DNA from: Streptomyces sp. ICBB 8177
GTDB taxonomy: Bacteria; Actinomycetota; Actinomycetes; Streptomycetales; Streptomycetaceae
Assembly: GCF_003144095.1 (NCBI RefSeq)
Contig: NZ_NSKH01000018.1
Coordinates: 2,599,202-2,663,201 of the forward strand
DNA: 64,000 nucleotides
Reading direction: 5' to 3'
The notes under the pieces are model-generated. The model was given only the letters and a program-made list of their open reading frames with translations. It made no database searches and had not been told where the DNA came from. Below, piece after piece: positions 52,770-61,032 of the stretch. Each line of letters opens with the position of its first letter. The stretch's first letter is position 1. The position numbers and the translations under genes are program-made.

Positions 52770-52856
52770 AGGAAGCCCCGCGGGCGCGGGGAACAGCTCG
52801 ATCCGTCGCACGGCGGCACCAAGCTGGGCGGACCACCCCCACCTCGTGGGGACTCG
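52770..52856 (-). CRISPR. Possible two-repeat type I-E CRISPR relic without cas genes
   Basis: On the minus strand two CRISPR-repeat-like palindromes lie 59 bp apart: TCCCCACGAGGTGGGG followed by GTGGTCC (52854-52830) and TCCCCGCGCCCGCGGGG followed by CTTCC (52793-52771). Both match the scheme TCCCCGC-loop-GCGGGG-GTGGTCC of actinobacterial type I-E repeats, and 33 bp lie between them, a normal I-E spacer length. The spacer (52797-52829) resembles the 3' end of mmsA. The whole unit fits in the 120-bp gap between convergent genes. Two degenerate repeats are weak evidence; terminator hairpins are the main alternative. Confidence 0.35.
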
Positions 52857-53714
52857 TCAACGACGTGCACAACGATGGCGGAGGGCGGAGATCACGACCG
52901 CGGTCGTGGACACCAACGCCCCCGCCAGGCACCAGCTCGCGGTGACGTCCAGCGGCCAGTGGTAGCCGCGCCACACCAGGCCGGCGCCCACGGCGACGTT
53001 CAACGGCACGGCGGACGCCCACAGCGCCCGCCGTGCCGTCACGCGTTCCGCCGCGGGCGCCAGCGCCAGCGCGGCCAGCCCGTAGGCCGCCGCCGCGGTC
53101 ATGGCGTGCCCGGAAGGGAAGTAGCCGGAGTGCGCGACGAGTCGAGCGGTACCCGGCGCGGGCCGGGCCACGAGTGCCTTGAGAAGCACGACGATCGGCG
53201 CCGCGCAGGCCATCGCCACCGCGTACACCACCGCCTCGCGCCACCGCCCCAGCCGCCACGCCGCCCAGCCGAGCGCCGAGGCGAGCACCGGCAGCGCCAC
53301 CGGCAGATCGCCGAGGTCGGCCAGGAGCTGCGCCACCGGGCGCACCGACCGCTCGGCCGCGGCCTCGCGCAGCACACTCGCGTCCACCGCCCGGTCCCAC
53401 CCGTACAGCGGTCCGTGCGCGGCGACCTGCCAGGCGATCAGCGCGAAGAGGGCCAGGCAGAGCAACGGCGTCCGCGCGAGGGTGAGGAAAGAGTTCGGCC
53501 GCCCTGGAACAGGGGGGAGCGTTCCAGGGCGGCCAGGGCGATCGCCGGGCCGCGCGCCCCGGGGGGTTTGGGGCGGGCGGCCTGCCGATCGGCGAGGATC
53601 GCCGGAGTGCGAGCCACCGGCGTTGTCGTGCGCGAGGGCACTGCTGCGTCGGCGATGGGGAGTCGCCGACAAGGTGTCGTCCGCGGTGACCCGCGAGCGG
53701 GGTGGTTCCTTCAT
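52857..53714 (-). CDS. PAP2 superfamily phosphatase
   Basis: A 285-residue membrane phosphatase. The three phosphatase motifs are present: KALVARPAP (motif 1), YFPSGHAMT (motif 2) and WRGYHWPLDV (motif 3, with catalytic His). Five or six membrane helices fill residues ~78-275. It probably removes phosphate from a lipid such as phosphatidate or undecaprenyl diphosphate. The first ~70 residues are hydrophilic and Pro/Arg-rich, so the true start may lie downstream of ATG 53714. Confidence 0.85.
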   Translation of the reverse strand: MKEPPRSRVTADDTLSATPHRRRSSALAHDNAGGSHSGDPRRSAGRPPQTPRGARPGDRPGRPGTLPPVPGRPNSFLTLARTPLLCLALFALIAWQVAAHGPLYGWDRAVDASVLREAAAERSVRPVAQLLADLGDLPVALPVLASALGWAAWRLGRWREAVVYAVAMACAAPIVVLLKALVARPAPGTARLVAHSGYFPSGHAMTAAAAYGLAALALAPAAERVTARRALWASAVPLNVAVGAGLVWRGYHWPLDVTASWCLAGALVSTTAVVISALRHRCARR

Positions 53715-53847
53715 CCGCGACGACAGTACGTCACGTCGCCGACCCCCGCAGGAGCTGCCACCCGACCCTCATCAGGCCCGCACACGTTCTTCACGTGAAG
53801 CGTCAACTCCCTTTCGGCTACCGTCTGTTACCGCAACGGCGGGCGGG

Positions 53848-55209
53848 TCAGAGCCCGGCGAAGGCGCTCTCGATGATGTCGAGCCCCTCGGCCAGCAGGT
53901 CCTCGCCGATCACCAGCGGCGGCAGGAAACGCAGCACGTTGCCGTAGGTGCCGCAGGTGAGGACCACCAGTCCCTCGGCGTGGCAGGCCTTGGCCACCGC
54001 GGCGGTGGTCTCCGGGTCCGGGGTCTTGTCGCCATCCCGGGTACCGGACTTCACCAGCTCCACGGCGATCATCGCACCGCGCCCGCGCACGTCCCCGATC
54101 ACGTCGTACTTCTCGGCCAGCGCGGTCAGCCGGGCCTTCATGATCTCCTCGATGCGCCGGGCCTTCGCGTTCAGGTCCAGCTCGCGCATGGTCTCGATGG
54201 AGCCGAGGGCGGCGGCGCAGGCCACCGGGTTGCCGCCGTAGGTGCCGCCCAGGCCGCCCGCGTGCGCGGCGTCCATGATCTCGGCGCGGCCGGTGACCGC
54301 GGCCAGCGGCAGACCGCCCGCGATGCCCTTGGCGGTGGTGATCAGGTCCGGGACGATGCCCTCGTCCTCGCAGGCGAACCACTGGCCGGTGCGGCAGAAG
54401 CCGGTCTGGATCTCGTCCGCGACGAACACGATGCCGTTGTCCTTCGCGAACCGCGCGATGCGCGGCAGGAAGCCCTTGGCGGGCTCGATGAAGCCGCCCT
54501 CACCGGCGATCGGCTCGATGATGATGGCGGCCACGTTCTCCGCGCCGACCTGCTTGGAGATCTGGTCGATCGCCTCGGCCGCGGCCTGCTCGGCGCAGTC
54601 CTCGGCACCGGTCAGCCAGCGGAACGGGTAGGCCAGCGGCACCCGGTAGACCTCGGGGGCGAACGGGCCGAAGCCGTGCTTGTACGGCATGTTCTTGGCG
54701 GTCAGCGCCATGGTGAGGTTGGTGCGGCCGTGGTAGCCGTGCTCGAAGACGACGACGGCCTGGCGCTTGGTGTAGGCGCGGGCGATCTTCACCGCGTTCT
54801 CCACCGCCTCGGCGCCGGAGTTGAACAGCGCGGACTTCTTGGCGTGGTCGCCCGGGGTCAGCTCGGCGAGCTCCTCGGCCACCCGTACGTAGCCCTCGTA
54901 GGGCGTCACCATGAAACAGGTGTGGGTGAAGGCGGCGAGCTGCTCGGTGGCCCTGGCCACGACGGCCTCGGCGCTGTTGCCGACGCTGGTGACCGCGATG
55001 CCGGAACCGAAGTCGATGAGCGAGTTGCCGTCGACGTCCTCCAGGACGCCGCCGCCTGCGCGGGTGACGAAGACCGGCAGGGTCGTGCCGACGCCGTTGG
55101 CGACGGTCGCCGTCTTACGGGCGAGCAGCTCCTGCGACTTCGGGCCGGGGATGGCGGTGACGAGACGACGCTCCTGCGGAAGGGCGGGGCCGCCGGACAG
55201 TTCGGTCAT
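53848..55209 (-). CDS. gabT: 4-aminobutyrate aminotransferase
   Basis: Transfers the amino group of GABA to 2-oxoglutarate, giving succinate semialdehyde. The 453-residue class III PLP enzyme has Lys294 in TTAKGIAGGLPLAAVTG, the Asp motif FVADEIQTGFCRTG and GAEAVENAVKIARAYT. ATG 55209 is chosen because AAGGAG lies 7 bp before it; the frame is open upstream through a stretch of heptamer repeats. Divergent from the VirD4-like ATPase gene. It completes the inferred putrescine to GABA to succinate route of this region. Confidence 0.93.
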   Translation of the reverse strand: MTELSGGPALPQERRLVTAIPGPKSQELLARKTATVANGVGTTLPVFVTRAGGGVLEDVDGNSLIDFGSGIAVTSVGNSAEAVVARATEQLAAFTHTCFMVTPYEGYVRVAEELAELTPGDHAKKSALFNSGAEAVENAVKIARAYTKRQAVVVFEHGYHGRTNLTMALTAKNMPYKHGFGPFAPEVYRVPLAYPFRWLTGAEDCAEQAAAEAIDQISKQVGAENVAAIIIEPIAGEGGFIEPAKGFLPRIARFAKDNGIVFVADEIQTGFCRTGQWFACEDEGIVPDLITTAKGIAGGLPLAAVTGRAEIMDAAHAGGLGGTYGGNPVACAAALGSIETMRELDLNAKARRIEEIMKARLTALAEKYDVIGDVRGRGAMIAVELVKSGTRDGDKTPDPETTAAVAKACHAEGLVVLTCGTYGNVLRFLPPLVIGEDLLAEGLDIIESAFAGL

Positions 55210-55222
55210 GGGGCTACTCCTT

Positions 55223-55250
55223 GCGATCATCTCTGCGATCACGGCGATCA
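55223..55250 (-). repeat. Three direct GCGATCA repeats in the gabT leader
   Basis: GCGATCA (plus-strand reading) occurs at 55223-55229, 55235-55241 and 55244-55250, spaced 12 and 9 bp, just upstream of the gabT Shine-Dalgarno. This is a candidate binding site for a regulator such as a PucR protein encoded nearby. Confidence 0.5.
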
Positions 55251-55462
55251 CGGTCTTTTCTCGCAGGCTAAGCCCGCCGGGCGGGGCCGCGCATACTCCG
55301 TTCGGGAGTGGTGGGGGTCGGCACTTCTACGCGGCGGACAGTGGTGGGTGGGGTGGGGCGCGGCTGCCGGTGGGTGCGTGATCATCGTCGGGCGGGCGCG
55401 GCTCGACTACATTGTGTGCCGTCGCGGTGGCTAACGGGCGAGCGGGCGAGGGGCAACGAGCG

Positions 55463-57589
55463 ATGGACGTCGAGGGGTCGCACGGGCGGGGCGGCACGGG
55501 CCCGGCGGTGCCGTCGGCACCACCGGGGCCTCCGGCACAGCGGGGGGTGGGGGTGCCGCCGCCGATGCCCCAACACACGCCGGTGGCGGCCCTTGAGACG
55601 TGGCTGCGGACGCCGCGCCACCCTTCGGGTCCCGGCATCTACGCGTACGGCCACGTGCCGCGTCCGCCCGAGGAGCCCGGGCGCATAGGGGACCGGAAGC
55701 TGATCGGAGGGGCGATCCTCGCCCTGCTGTGCGGGATGCTGGTCTGGTCGCTGTGCAACGACAGCTATCTCACGTTCTGGTTCTGGCCCTACCTGTGGCT
55801 CACCCCCAAGGCGTGGCGGGTCGCCCACCCGGGGGACCGGCTCGTGGCGTTCAACGTGACCTCGCGCATGTACTACGCGCTCTGCGCCGCCCTCCTGATC
55901 GTCGTCTGCGGTCACTTCGGCCGCTGGCGGGAAGTGTTGCGGCGGTACGTGGGGCCGCTGGTGCGGAAGGTGAGCACCGACGAGCCCTCCCCGCAGGAGG
56001 AGGCGGCCACCGCCGCGAGTGATCCCGTGGACTGGCCCGACGTGCGGGACGCCGGATATCGGGAAGTCGCCGAGCGGCTGGCCGCTGAAGCCCGGGGGGG
56101 GCGGATGAACGACGTGGACTTCGTGCGGCTGCACCGGGCCTGGCGGTTCGCGCTCGCCGAGCCGCGGCGGATGGAGGCCTACGCGGACGCCGTTCTGCGG
56201 CAGGGTGCCGCCGCCTGGACGCATCCGTCCGGCGCCCGGGACCTGCCCGGTCGCTCCGCCCGCCACGACCTGTACACCGCCCAGGTCCGCATCGGCGCCG
56301 CCGCCGACTCCGACCGCAATCCGTACCTCTACCGCGGCGCGGGCATGGCTCTGGACCCCGCGCTGCTGGGCACCTCGCTGCTGGCCGTGGGCCCGCCGGG
56401 GTCGGGCAAGACGCGGCACATCGTGCGGCCGGTCGTGGAGTCGCTGTGCCTTCAGGCGCTGGCCGGTACGGCGGCCGTCGTCGCGGTGGGCTCCGCGGGG
56501 GCCGACCTGGGCCCGGCGGAGGCGTTCGACGTGGTGATCGCGCCGGGCGACCCGTCCTGCGGCTACGACCTGGACCTGTACGGCGGCGCCACCGACGCAG
56601 ACGAGGCCGCGGCGCTGCTGGCCGCGGCGCTGCTGGACGGTTTCGAGGGCCCCGACGCCGACCCGCGCCGGGCGGCCACCGCGCTGAGCCAGGTGCTCGG
56701 GCCCTATCGGGCGGCCCACGGGCGGTTCCCCTCGGTGACCGAGCTGCGGGAGCTGCTGGAGGGCGGCGCCGCAGCGATCGCCGCGCTGCGCGAGGCGCTG
56801 GACGCCGCGGGCGAGCACGGCTGGGTGCGCGAACTGGCCGCGCGCGAGCGGCAGTCGGGCCGTCGCGGCGACGTGGGCGAGCTGCTCGCCGACCGGATCG
56901 CGCTGCTGGACCGGCCGGCGTTCGCCGGGTTCTTCGACGTGACGGGACGCAGCAAGCCGTTCGCCCTCAACTCGCTGGAGCACCCCCTGCGGGTCCGGAT
57001 CGACCTGCCGGAACGCGGTCACGCCGAGGCGTCGCGGATGCTGGCCCGGCTGCTGCTGGCGCAGTTCACCGCGGCGGCCACGGCGCGCCGGGACCGTTCG
57101 CTGTTCGCCTGCCTGGTGCTGGACGACGCGACGCACACCGTCACCGCCGACGCCGTACGGGCCCTGCAACGGCTGCGGTCGGCGCACGCGGGGGCGGTGC
57201 TGTCGCTGCGGTCGCTGGACGACGTGCCGGAGGCGCTGCGCAGCGCGCTGCTGGGCGCGGCCGGGTGCCGGATCGCGCTGTCGGGCGTGACGACGTGGGA
57301 CGGCAGGCGGTTCGCGGAGGCGTGGGGGACCACCTGGGTGGAGGAGTCCGACGTGACGCGGACCCCGGACTTCTCCGGTGGCTTCCTCAAGCGCACGGTG
57401 CGCGGCATCCGCCGGGTCTTCACCGGGGAGGCGGTGACCACCGAGTCGGTGACGGTGCGGCGGGTCGAGCGGGAGCGCTGGTCCGCCTCCGACCTGGCCA
57501 ACGCCGTCCCCCGGGGTCACGCGGTCGCCTCACTGACCACGGTTGCCGGTGACAGCAGCCCCCCGGTGCTGATCGACCTCACCGCCTGA
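55463..57589 (+). CDS. Membrane ATPase, VirD4/TraG-like ATP-binding protein
   Basis: A 708-residue protein with a Pro/Gly-rich N-terminus, two membrane segments (about 77-97 and 133-151) and a large cytoplasmic ATPase part with Walker A GPPGSGKT (310-317) and a Walker B-like LFACLVLDDAT. The order of membrane segments then P-loop resembles TraG/VirD4 coupling ATPases, and Streptomyces carry such conserved single genes outside plasmids. No other conjugation or secretion genes lie nearby. ATG 55463 follows GAGGGG by 9 bp; a TACATT box at 55408-55413 may be its -10 element. Confidence 0.78.
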   Translation: MDVEGSHGRGGTGPAVPSAPPGPPAQRGVGVPPPMPQHTPVAALETWLRTPRHPSGPGIYAYGHVPRPPEEPGRIGDRKLIGGAILALLCGMLVWSLCNDSYLTFWFWPYLWLTPKAWRVAHPGDRLVAFNVTSRMYYALCAALLIVVCGHFGRWREVLRRYVGPLVRKVSTDEPSPQEEAATAASDPVDWPDVRDAGYREVAERLAAEARGGRMNDVDFVRLHRAWRFALAEPRRMEAYADAVLRQGAAAWTHPSGARDLPGRSARHDLYTAQVRIGAAADSDRNPYLYRGAGMALDPALLGTSLLAVGPPGSGKTRHIVRPVVESLCLQALAGTAAVVAVGSAGADLGPAEAFDVVIAPGDPSCGYDLDLYGGATDADEAAALLAAALLDGFEGPDADPRRAATALSQVLGPYRAAHGRFPSVTELRELLEGGAAAIAALREALDAAGEHGWVRELAARERQSGRRGDVGELLADRIALLDRPAFAGFFDVTGRSKPFALNSLEHPLRVRIDLPERGHAEASRMLARLLLAQFTAAATARRDRSLFACLVLDDATHTVTADAVRALQRLRSAHAGAVLSLRSLDDVPEALRSALLGAAGCRIALSGVTTWDGRRFAEAWGTTWVEESDVTRTPDFSGGFLKRTVRGIRRVFTGEAVTTESVTVRRVERERWSASDLANAVPRGHAVASLTTVAGDSSPPVLIDLTA

Positions 57590-57659
57590 CCGCGGTACGC
57601 CCGTACGTACGCCCTGAACTGCGGCGTGGCGGCGTGGGTGAGGCAGAATCGGAAGCGCT

Positions 57660-59219
57660 ATGCCACCCACCCTCGCGTTCCTCGTACGCACCCCCGCGCT
57701 CAAGCTCACCGTCCTGGCCGGAGGCGACCGGCTGGACGCGCCCGTGCGCTGGGTGCACACCAGCGAGCTGGACGACCCCGCGCCCTACCTGGAGGGCGGC
57801 GAGCTGCTGCTGACGACCGGGCTGAAGCTCGGCGACGAGCCCGCCGCGCTGCGCGGCTACGTCCACCGGCTGGCCGACGCCGGGGTGGTCGGGCTGGGCT
57901 TCGGGGTGGGCCTGGGCCACGACACCGTGCCGGAGCCGCTGGTGTCGGCCGCCGAGGAGCGCGGCCTGCCGCTGCTGCGGGTGCCGCGCCCGACGCCGTT
58001 CATCGCGATCAGCAAGGCCGTGTCCGCCGCCATCGCCGCCGACCAGTACAAGGCGGTCACCACCTCGCTGGAGGCGCAGCGCGAGCTGACCCGTGCCGCG
58101 CTCGCCCCGGACGGCACGGCGGCGCTGCTGGCCCGGCTCGCCGCGCACCTGGACGGCTGGGCGGCGCTGTACGACGCCTCCGGCGCGGTGGTCGCCGCGG
58201 CGCCGGAGTGGGCCGGGCGGCGGGCCGCGCGGCTGTCCGGCGAGACCGAGCGGCTGCGGGACCGCCCCGCGCCCGCCAGCGCCGCCGTCGCCGGGCCCGG
58301 CGGGGACGACGACCGGGTGGAGATCCAGTCGCTGGGCACCGGCCGCAGGCCGCGCGGTTTCCTGGCGGTGGGCACCGGCGAGCGCCTGGAGACCTCGGCG
58401 CGTTACGTGGTGCACGCGGCGGTGGCGCTGCTGACGCTCTCCCTGGAGCAGTCGCGCACCCTCCAGGAGGCCGAACACCGCTTCGGTGCCGCGCTGTTGC
58501 GGATGCTGCTTGCCGGTGAGACCGGGCACGCCCGGGACGTCGCCGGGAGCCGGTACGGCACGCTGCTGGAGCGTCCGGTGCGGTTGCTGGTCGCCGAGCC
58601 CGCCCGGGGGGCCGACGAGGGCGCCGACCCCGCCCTCGCCGCGCTCGCCGACCGTGCGGAGGCCGCCGCGCTGCGGGCCGCCGAGCCGCTGCTGGCGGTG
58701 ACCGAGCACGGCCGCCTGACCGTGCTGGCCGCCGACGGGGGCGCGGTGCTGCGTGAGTGCGTCGCCGGTCTCGACGGCGCAGAGGGGCCGGCCGCGGGGC
58801 TGTCCGCCGCCGCGACGGCCGACGACGTGCCACGGGCCGCCGCGCAGGCGGAACGCGCGCTCGCGGTGGCCATGAGGCGCGGGCGGACGCTGGTCGAACA
58901 CGACGAGGTGGGCAGCGGTTCCGTGCTGCCGCTGCTGGGCGACGACGCGGTGCGGGCGTTCGCCGACGGGCTGCTGCGGCCCTTGCGCCAGCACGACGCG
59001 ACCGCGCGCGGCGACCTCGTCGCGTCGTTGCGGGCCTGGCTGTCGCGGCACGGGCAGTGGGACGCCGCCGCCGCCGACCTGGGCGTCCACCGGCACACCC
59101 TGCGGTACCGGATGCGGCGGGTGGAGGAGATCCTCGGCCGGTCGCTGGACGACCCGGACGTGCGGATGGAGCTGTGGCTGGCGCTGAAGGCCACCGACCA
59201 GGGGCCTGCCGTTTTGTAG
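57660..59219 (+). CDS. PucR family transcriptional regulator
   Basis: A 519-residue PucR-type protein, paralogous to the one at 42799. The N-terminal ligand domain (PPTLAFLVRTPALKLTVLAG, WVHTSELDDPAPYLEGGELLL) is followed by a long linker and the C-terminal helix-turn-helix AAADLGVHRHTLRYRMRRVEEILGRSL. It lies upstream of an aldehyde dehydrogenase gene and near gabT, so it probably controls GABA or polyamine use. ATG 57660 may begin a nearly leaderless mRNA, since CAGAAT is at 57644-57649. Confidence 0.88.
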   Translation: MPPTLAFLVRTPALKLTVLAGGDRLDAPVRWVHTSELDDPAPYLEGGELLLTTGLKLGDEPAALRGYVHRLADAGVVGLGFGVGLGHDTVPEPLVSAAEERGLPLLRVPRPTPFIAISKAVSAAIAADQYKAVTTSLEAQRELTRAALAPDGTAALLARLAAHLDGWAALYDASGAVVAAAPEWAGRRAARLSGETERLRDRPAPASAAVAGPGGDDDRVEIQSLGTGRRPRGFLAVGTGERLETSARYVVHAAVALLTLSLEQSRTLQEAEHRFGAALLRMLLAGETGHARDVAGSRYGTLLERPVRLLVAEPARGADEGADPALAALADRAEAAALRAAEPLLAVTEHGRLTVLAADGGAVLRECVAGLDGAEGPAAGLSAAATADDVPRAAAQAERALAVAMRRGRTLVEHDEVGSGSVLPLLGDDAVRAFADGLLRPLRQHDATARGDLVASLRAWLSRHGQWDAAAADLGVHRHTLRYRMRRVEEILGRSLDDPDVRMELWLALKATDQGPAVL

Positions 59220-59321
59220 CGTGCGCCGGACCGGTCCGTACAGGGTGGACAAACACGAACGGCTCACCGCCCGCCTACCGTGGAGGCACTGACCGAGCAG
59301 CACGAAAGGCGGGGATCCGCT

Positions 59322-60779
59322 GTGACCTCCACGCGCGAAGCGGTACACGCGTTCTGGATCGCCGGACGGCAGGCGACCGGCGACAGCACCTTCGACGTCA
59401 CCCATCCGTGGGACGGCACCGTCGTCGGCACCGTCAGCGTCCCCACCGACGACCAGGTGGAGCAGGCGGTCGCCGCCGCCCACGCCGCCGTGGGCCCGTT
59501 CTCCGCCACCCCGGCGCACGTGCGCACCGCCGCGCTCGACCACGTCGCCAAGCGGCTCGCCGAGCGCGCCGAGGAGGTGGCCCGGCTGATCACCGCCGAG
59601 AACGGCAAGCCGATCAAGTGGGCGCGCGGCGAGGTCGGCCGCGCGGTCTCGGTCTTCCGCTGGGCCGCGGAGGAGGCCCGCCGCTTCAACAGCGGTGACG
59701 CGCAGCGCCTGGACACCGACGCCGGCGGCACCGGCCGCCTCGCGCTCACCCGCCGCTTCCCCAAGGGCGCGGTCCTGGGCATCGCGCCGTTCAACTTCCC
59801 GCTCAACCTCGTCGCGCACAAGGTCGCCCCGGCGATCGCGGTCGGCGCGCCGATCATCCTCAAGCCCGCGCCCGCCACCCCGCTGTCCGCGCTGCTGCTC
59901 GGCGAGATCCTGGCCGAGACCGAGCTGCCCGAGGGCTCCTGGAGCGTGCTGCCGGTCGCCAACGACCGCATGCCCGCGCTCGTTCAGGACGAGCGGCTGC
60001 CGGTCATCTCGTTCACCGGTTCCGACACCGTCGGCTTCGCCATCCAGCAGTCCGTGCCGCACAAGCACGTCACCCTGGAGCTCGGCGGCAACGCGGCGGC
60101 CGTCGTGCTCGCCGACTACGCGAGCGACGCGGACCTGGAGTGGGCCGCCACCCGCATCGCCACCTTCGCCAACTACCAGGCGGGCCAGTCGTGCATCTCG
60201 GTGCAGCGGGTCATCGCCGACGCGGCCGTCTACGACCGGCTGGTGGAGAAGGTCGTCGCCAAGGTCGGCGCGCAGGTCACCGGCGACCCGTCCGACGACG
60301 CCACCGACGTCGGCCCGCTGGTCAGCGAGGACGCCGCCAAGCGGGTGGAGTCCTGGGTCGACGACGCGGTGGCCAAGGGCGCCACGCTGGTGACCGGCGG
60401 CAAGCGCGAGGGCGCGAGCTACGCCCCGACCGTCCTGGCCGACCTGCCCGCCGACGCGATCCTCGCCACGGCCGAGGTCTTCGGCCCGGTGCTCAGCCTG
60501 CACAAGGTGGACGGCACCGACGCGGCGTTCGCGGCCGTCAACGACTCCAAGTTCGGCCTCCAGGCGGGGGTGTTCACGCACGACGTCCAGACCGCCTTCC
60601 GGGCGCACCGGGAACTGGAGGTCGGCGGCGTGATCATCGGCGACGCGCCCTCCTACCGCGCCGACCAGATGCCGTACGGCGGCGTGAAGGCGTCGGGCAC
60701 CGGGCGCGAGGGCGTCGCCTACGCGATGGCCGACTACACCTACGAGCGCGTCCTCGTCCTGACCGGCCTGGACCTGTAG
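59322..60779 (+). CDS. NAD(P)-dependent aldehyde dehydrogenase
   Basis: A 485-residue aldehyde dehydrogenase with catalytic Cys291 (NYQAGQSCISVQR), VTLELGGNAAAVV (general-base Glu) and PYGGVKASGTGREG near the C-terminus. The type resembles succinate-semialdehyde, lactaldehyde or phosphonoacetaldehyde dehydrogenases; with gabT and a PucR gene close by, succinate semialdehyde is a sensible candidate, but sequence alone does not decide. GTG 59322 is preferred over a GTG at 59280 because the domain starts directly after it. Confidence 0.88.
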   Translation: MTSTREAVHAFWIAGRQATGDSTFDVTHPWDGTVVGTVSVPTDDQVEQAVAAAHAAVGPFSATPAHVRTAALDHVAKRLAERAEEVARLITAENGKPIKWARGEVGRAVSVFRWAAEEARRFNSGDAQRLDTDAGGTGRLALTRRFPKGAVLGIAPFNFPLNLVAHKVAPAIAVGAPIILKPAPATPLSALLLGEILAETELPEGSWSVLPVANDRMPALVQDERLPVISFTGSDTVGFAIQQSVPHKHVTLELGGNAAAVVLADYASDADLEWAATRIATFANYQAGQSCISVQRVIADAAVYDRLVEKVVAKVGAQVTGDPSDDATDVGPLVSEDAAKRVESWVDDAVAKGATLVTGGKREGASYAPTVLADLPADAILATAEVFGPVLSLHKVDGTDAAFAAVNDSKFGLQAGVFTHDVQTAFRAHRELEVGGVIIGDAPSYRADQMPYGGVKASGTGREGVAYAMADYTYERVLVLTGLDL

Positions 60780-60815
60780 CGGTCGACGGCGGCGGGTTTG
60801 TGAGCCACCCTCACA

Positions 60816-60850
60816 GGAGGAGGGCGCTCTGTGCGGGAGCGCCCTCCTCC
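60816..60850 (+). terminator. Terminator hairpin of the aldehyde dehydrogenase gene
   Basis: GGAGGAGGGCGCTC (60816-60829) and GAGCGCCCTCCTCC (60837-60850) form a perfect 14-bp stem with a 7-base loop, 37 bp after the stop. The remaining gap to 61033 holds no further gene. Confidence 0.75.
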
Positions 60851-61032
60851 GCCATGTCCGCGGTGCGCGCCGCGTCCGGTCCCCTCGCGCGGGGTCTGGT
60901 AGGGATGCCGTTATTCGGGTACATACGGTCGAGTAGCACCGATCGGTAGTGCGGCCGGACGAACCGGTTTCCGGCCCGCGTGCCGCCGGTCGCGTCCCGT
61001 ACGCCCACGACGCCGCGGCGAGGTGAGCCCTC

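Noticed and set aside
53411-53714. Separate small gene upstream of the PAP2 domain
   Set aside because: The stretch is the Pro/Arg-rich N-terminal end of the PAP2 frame and has no independent start, ribosome site or domain.
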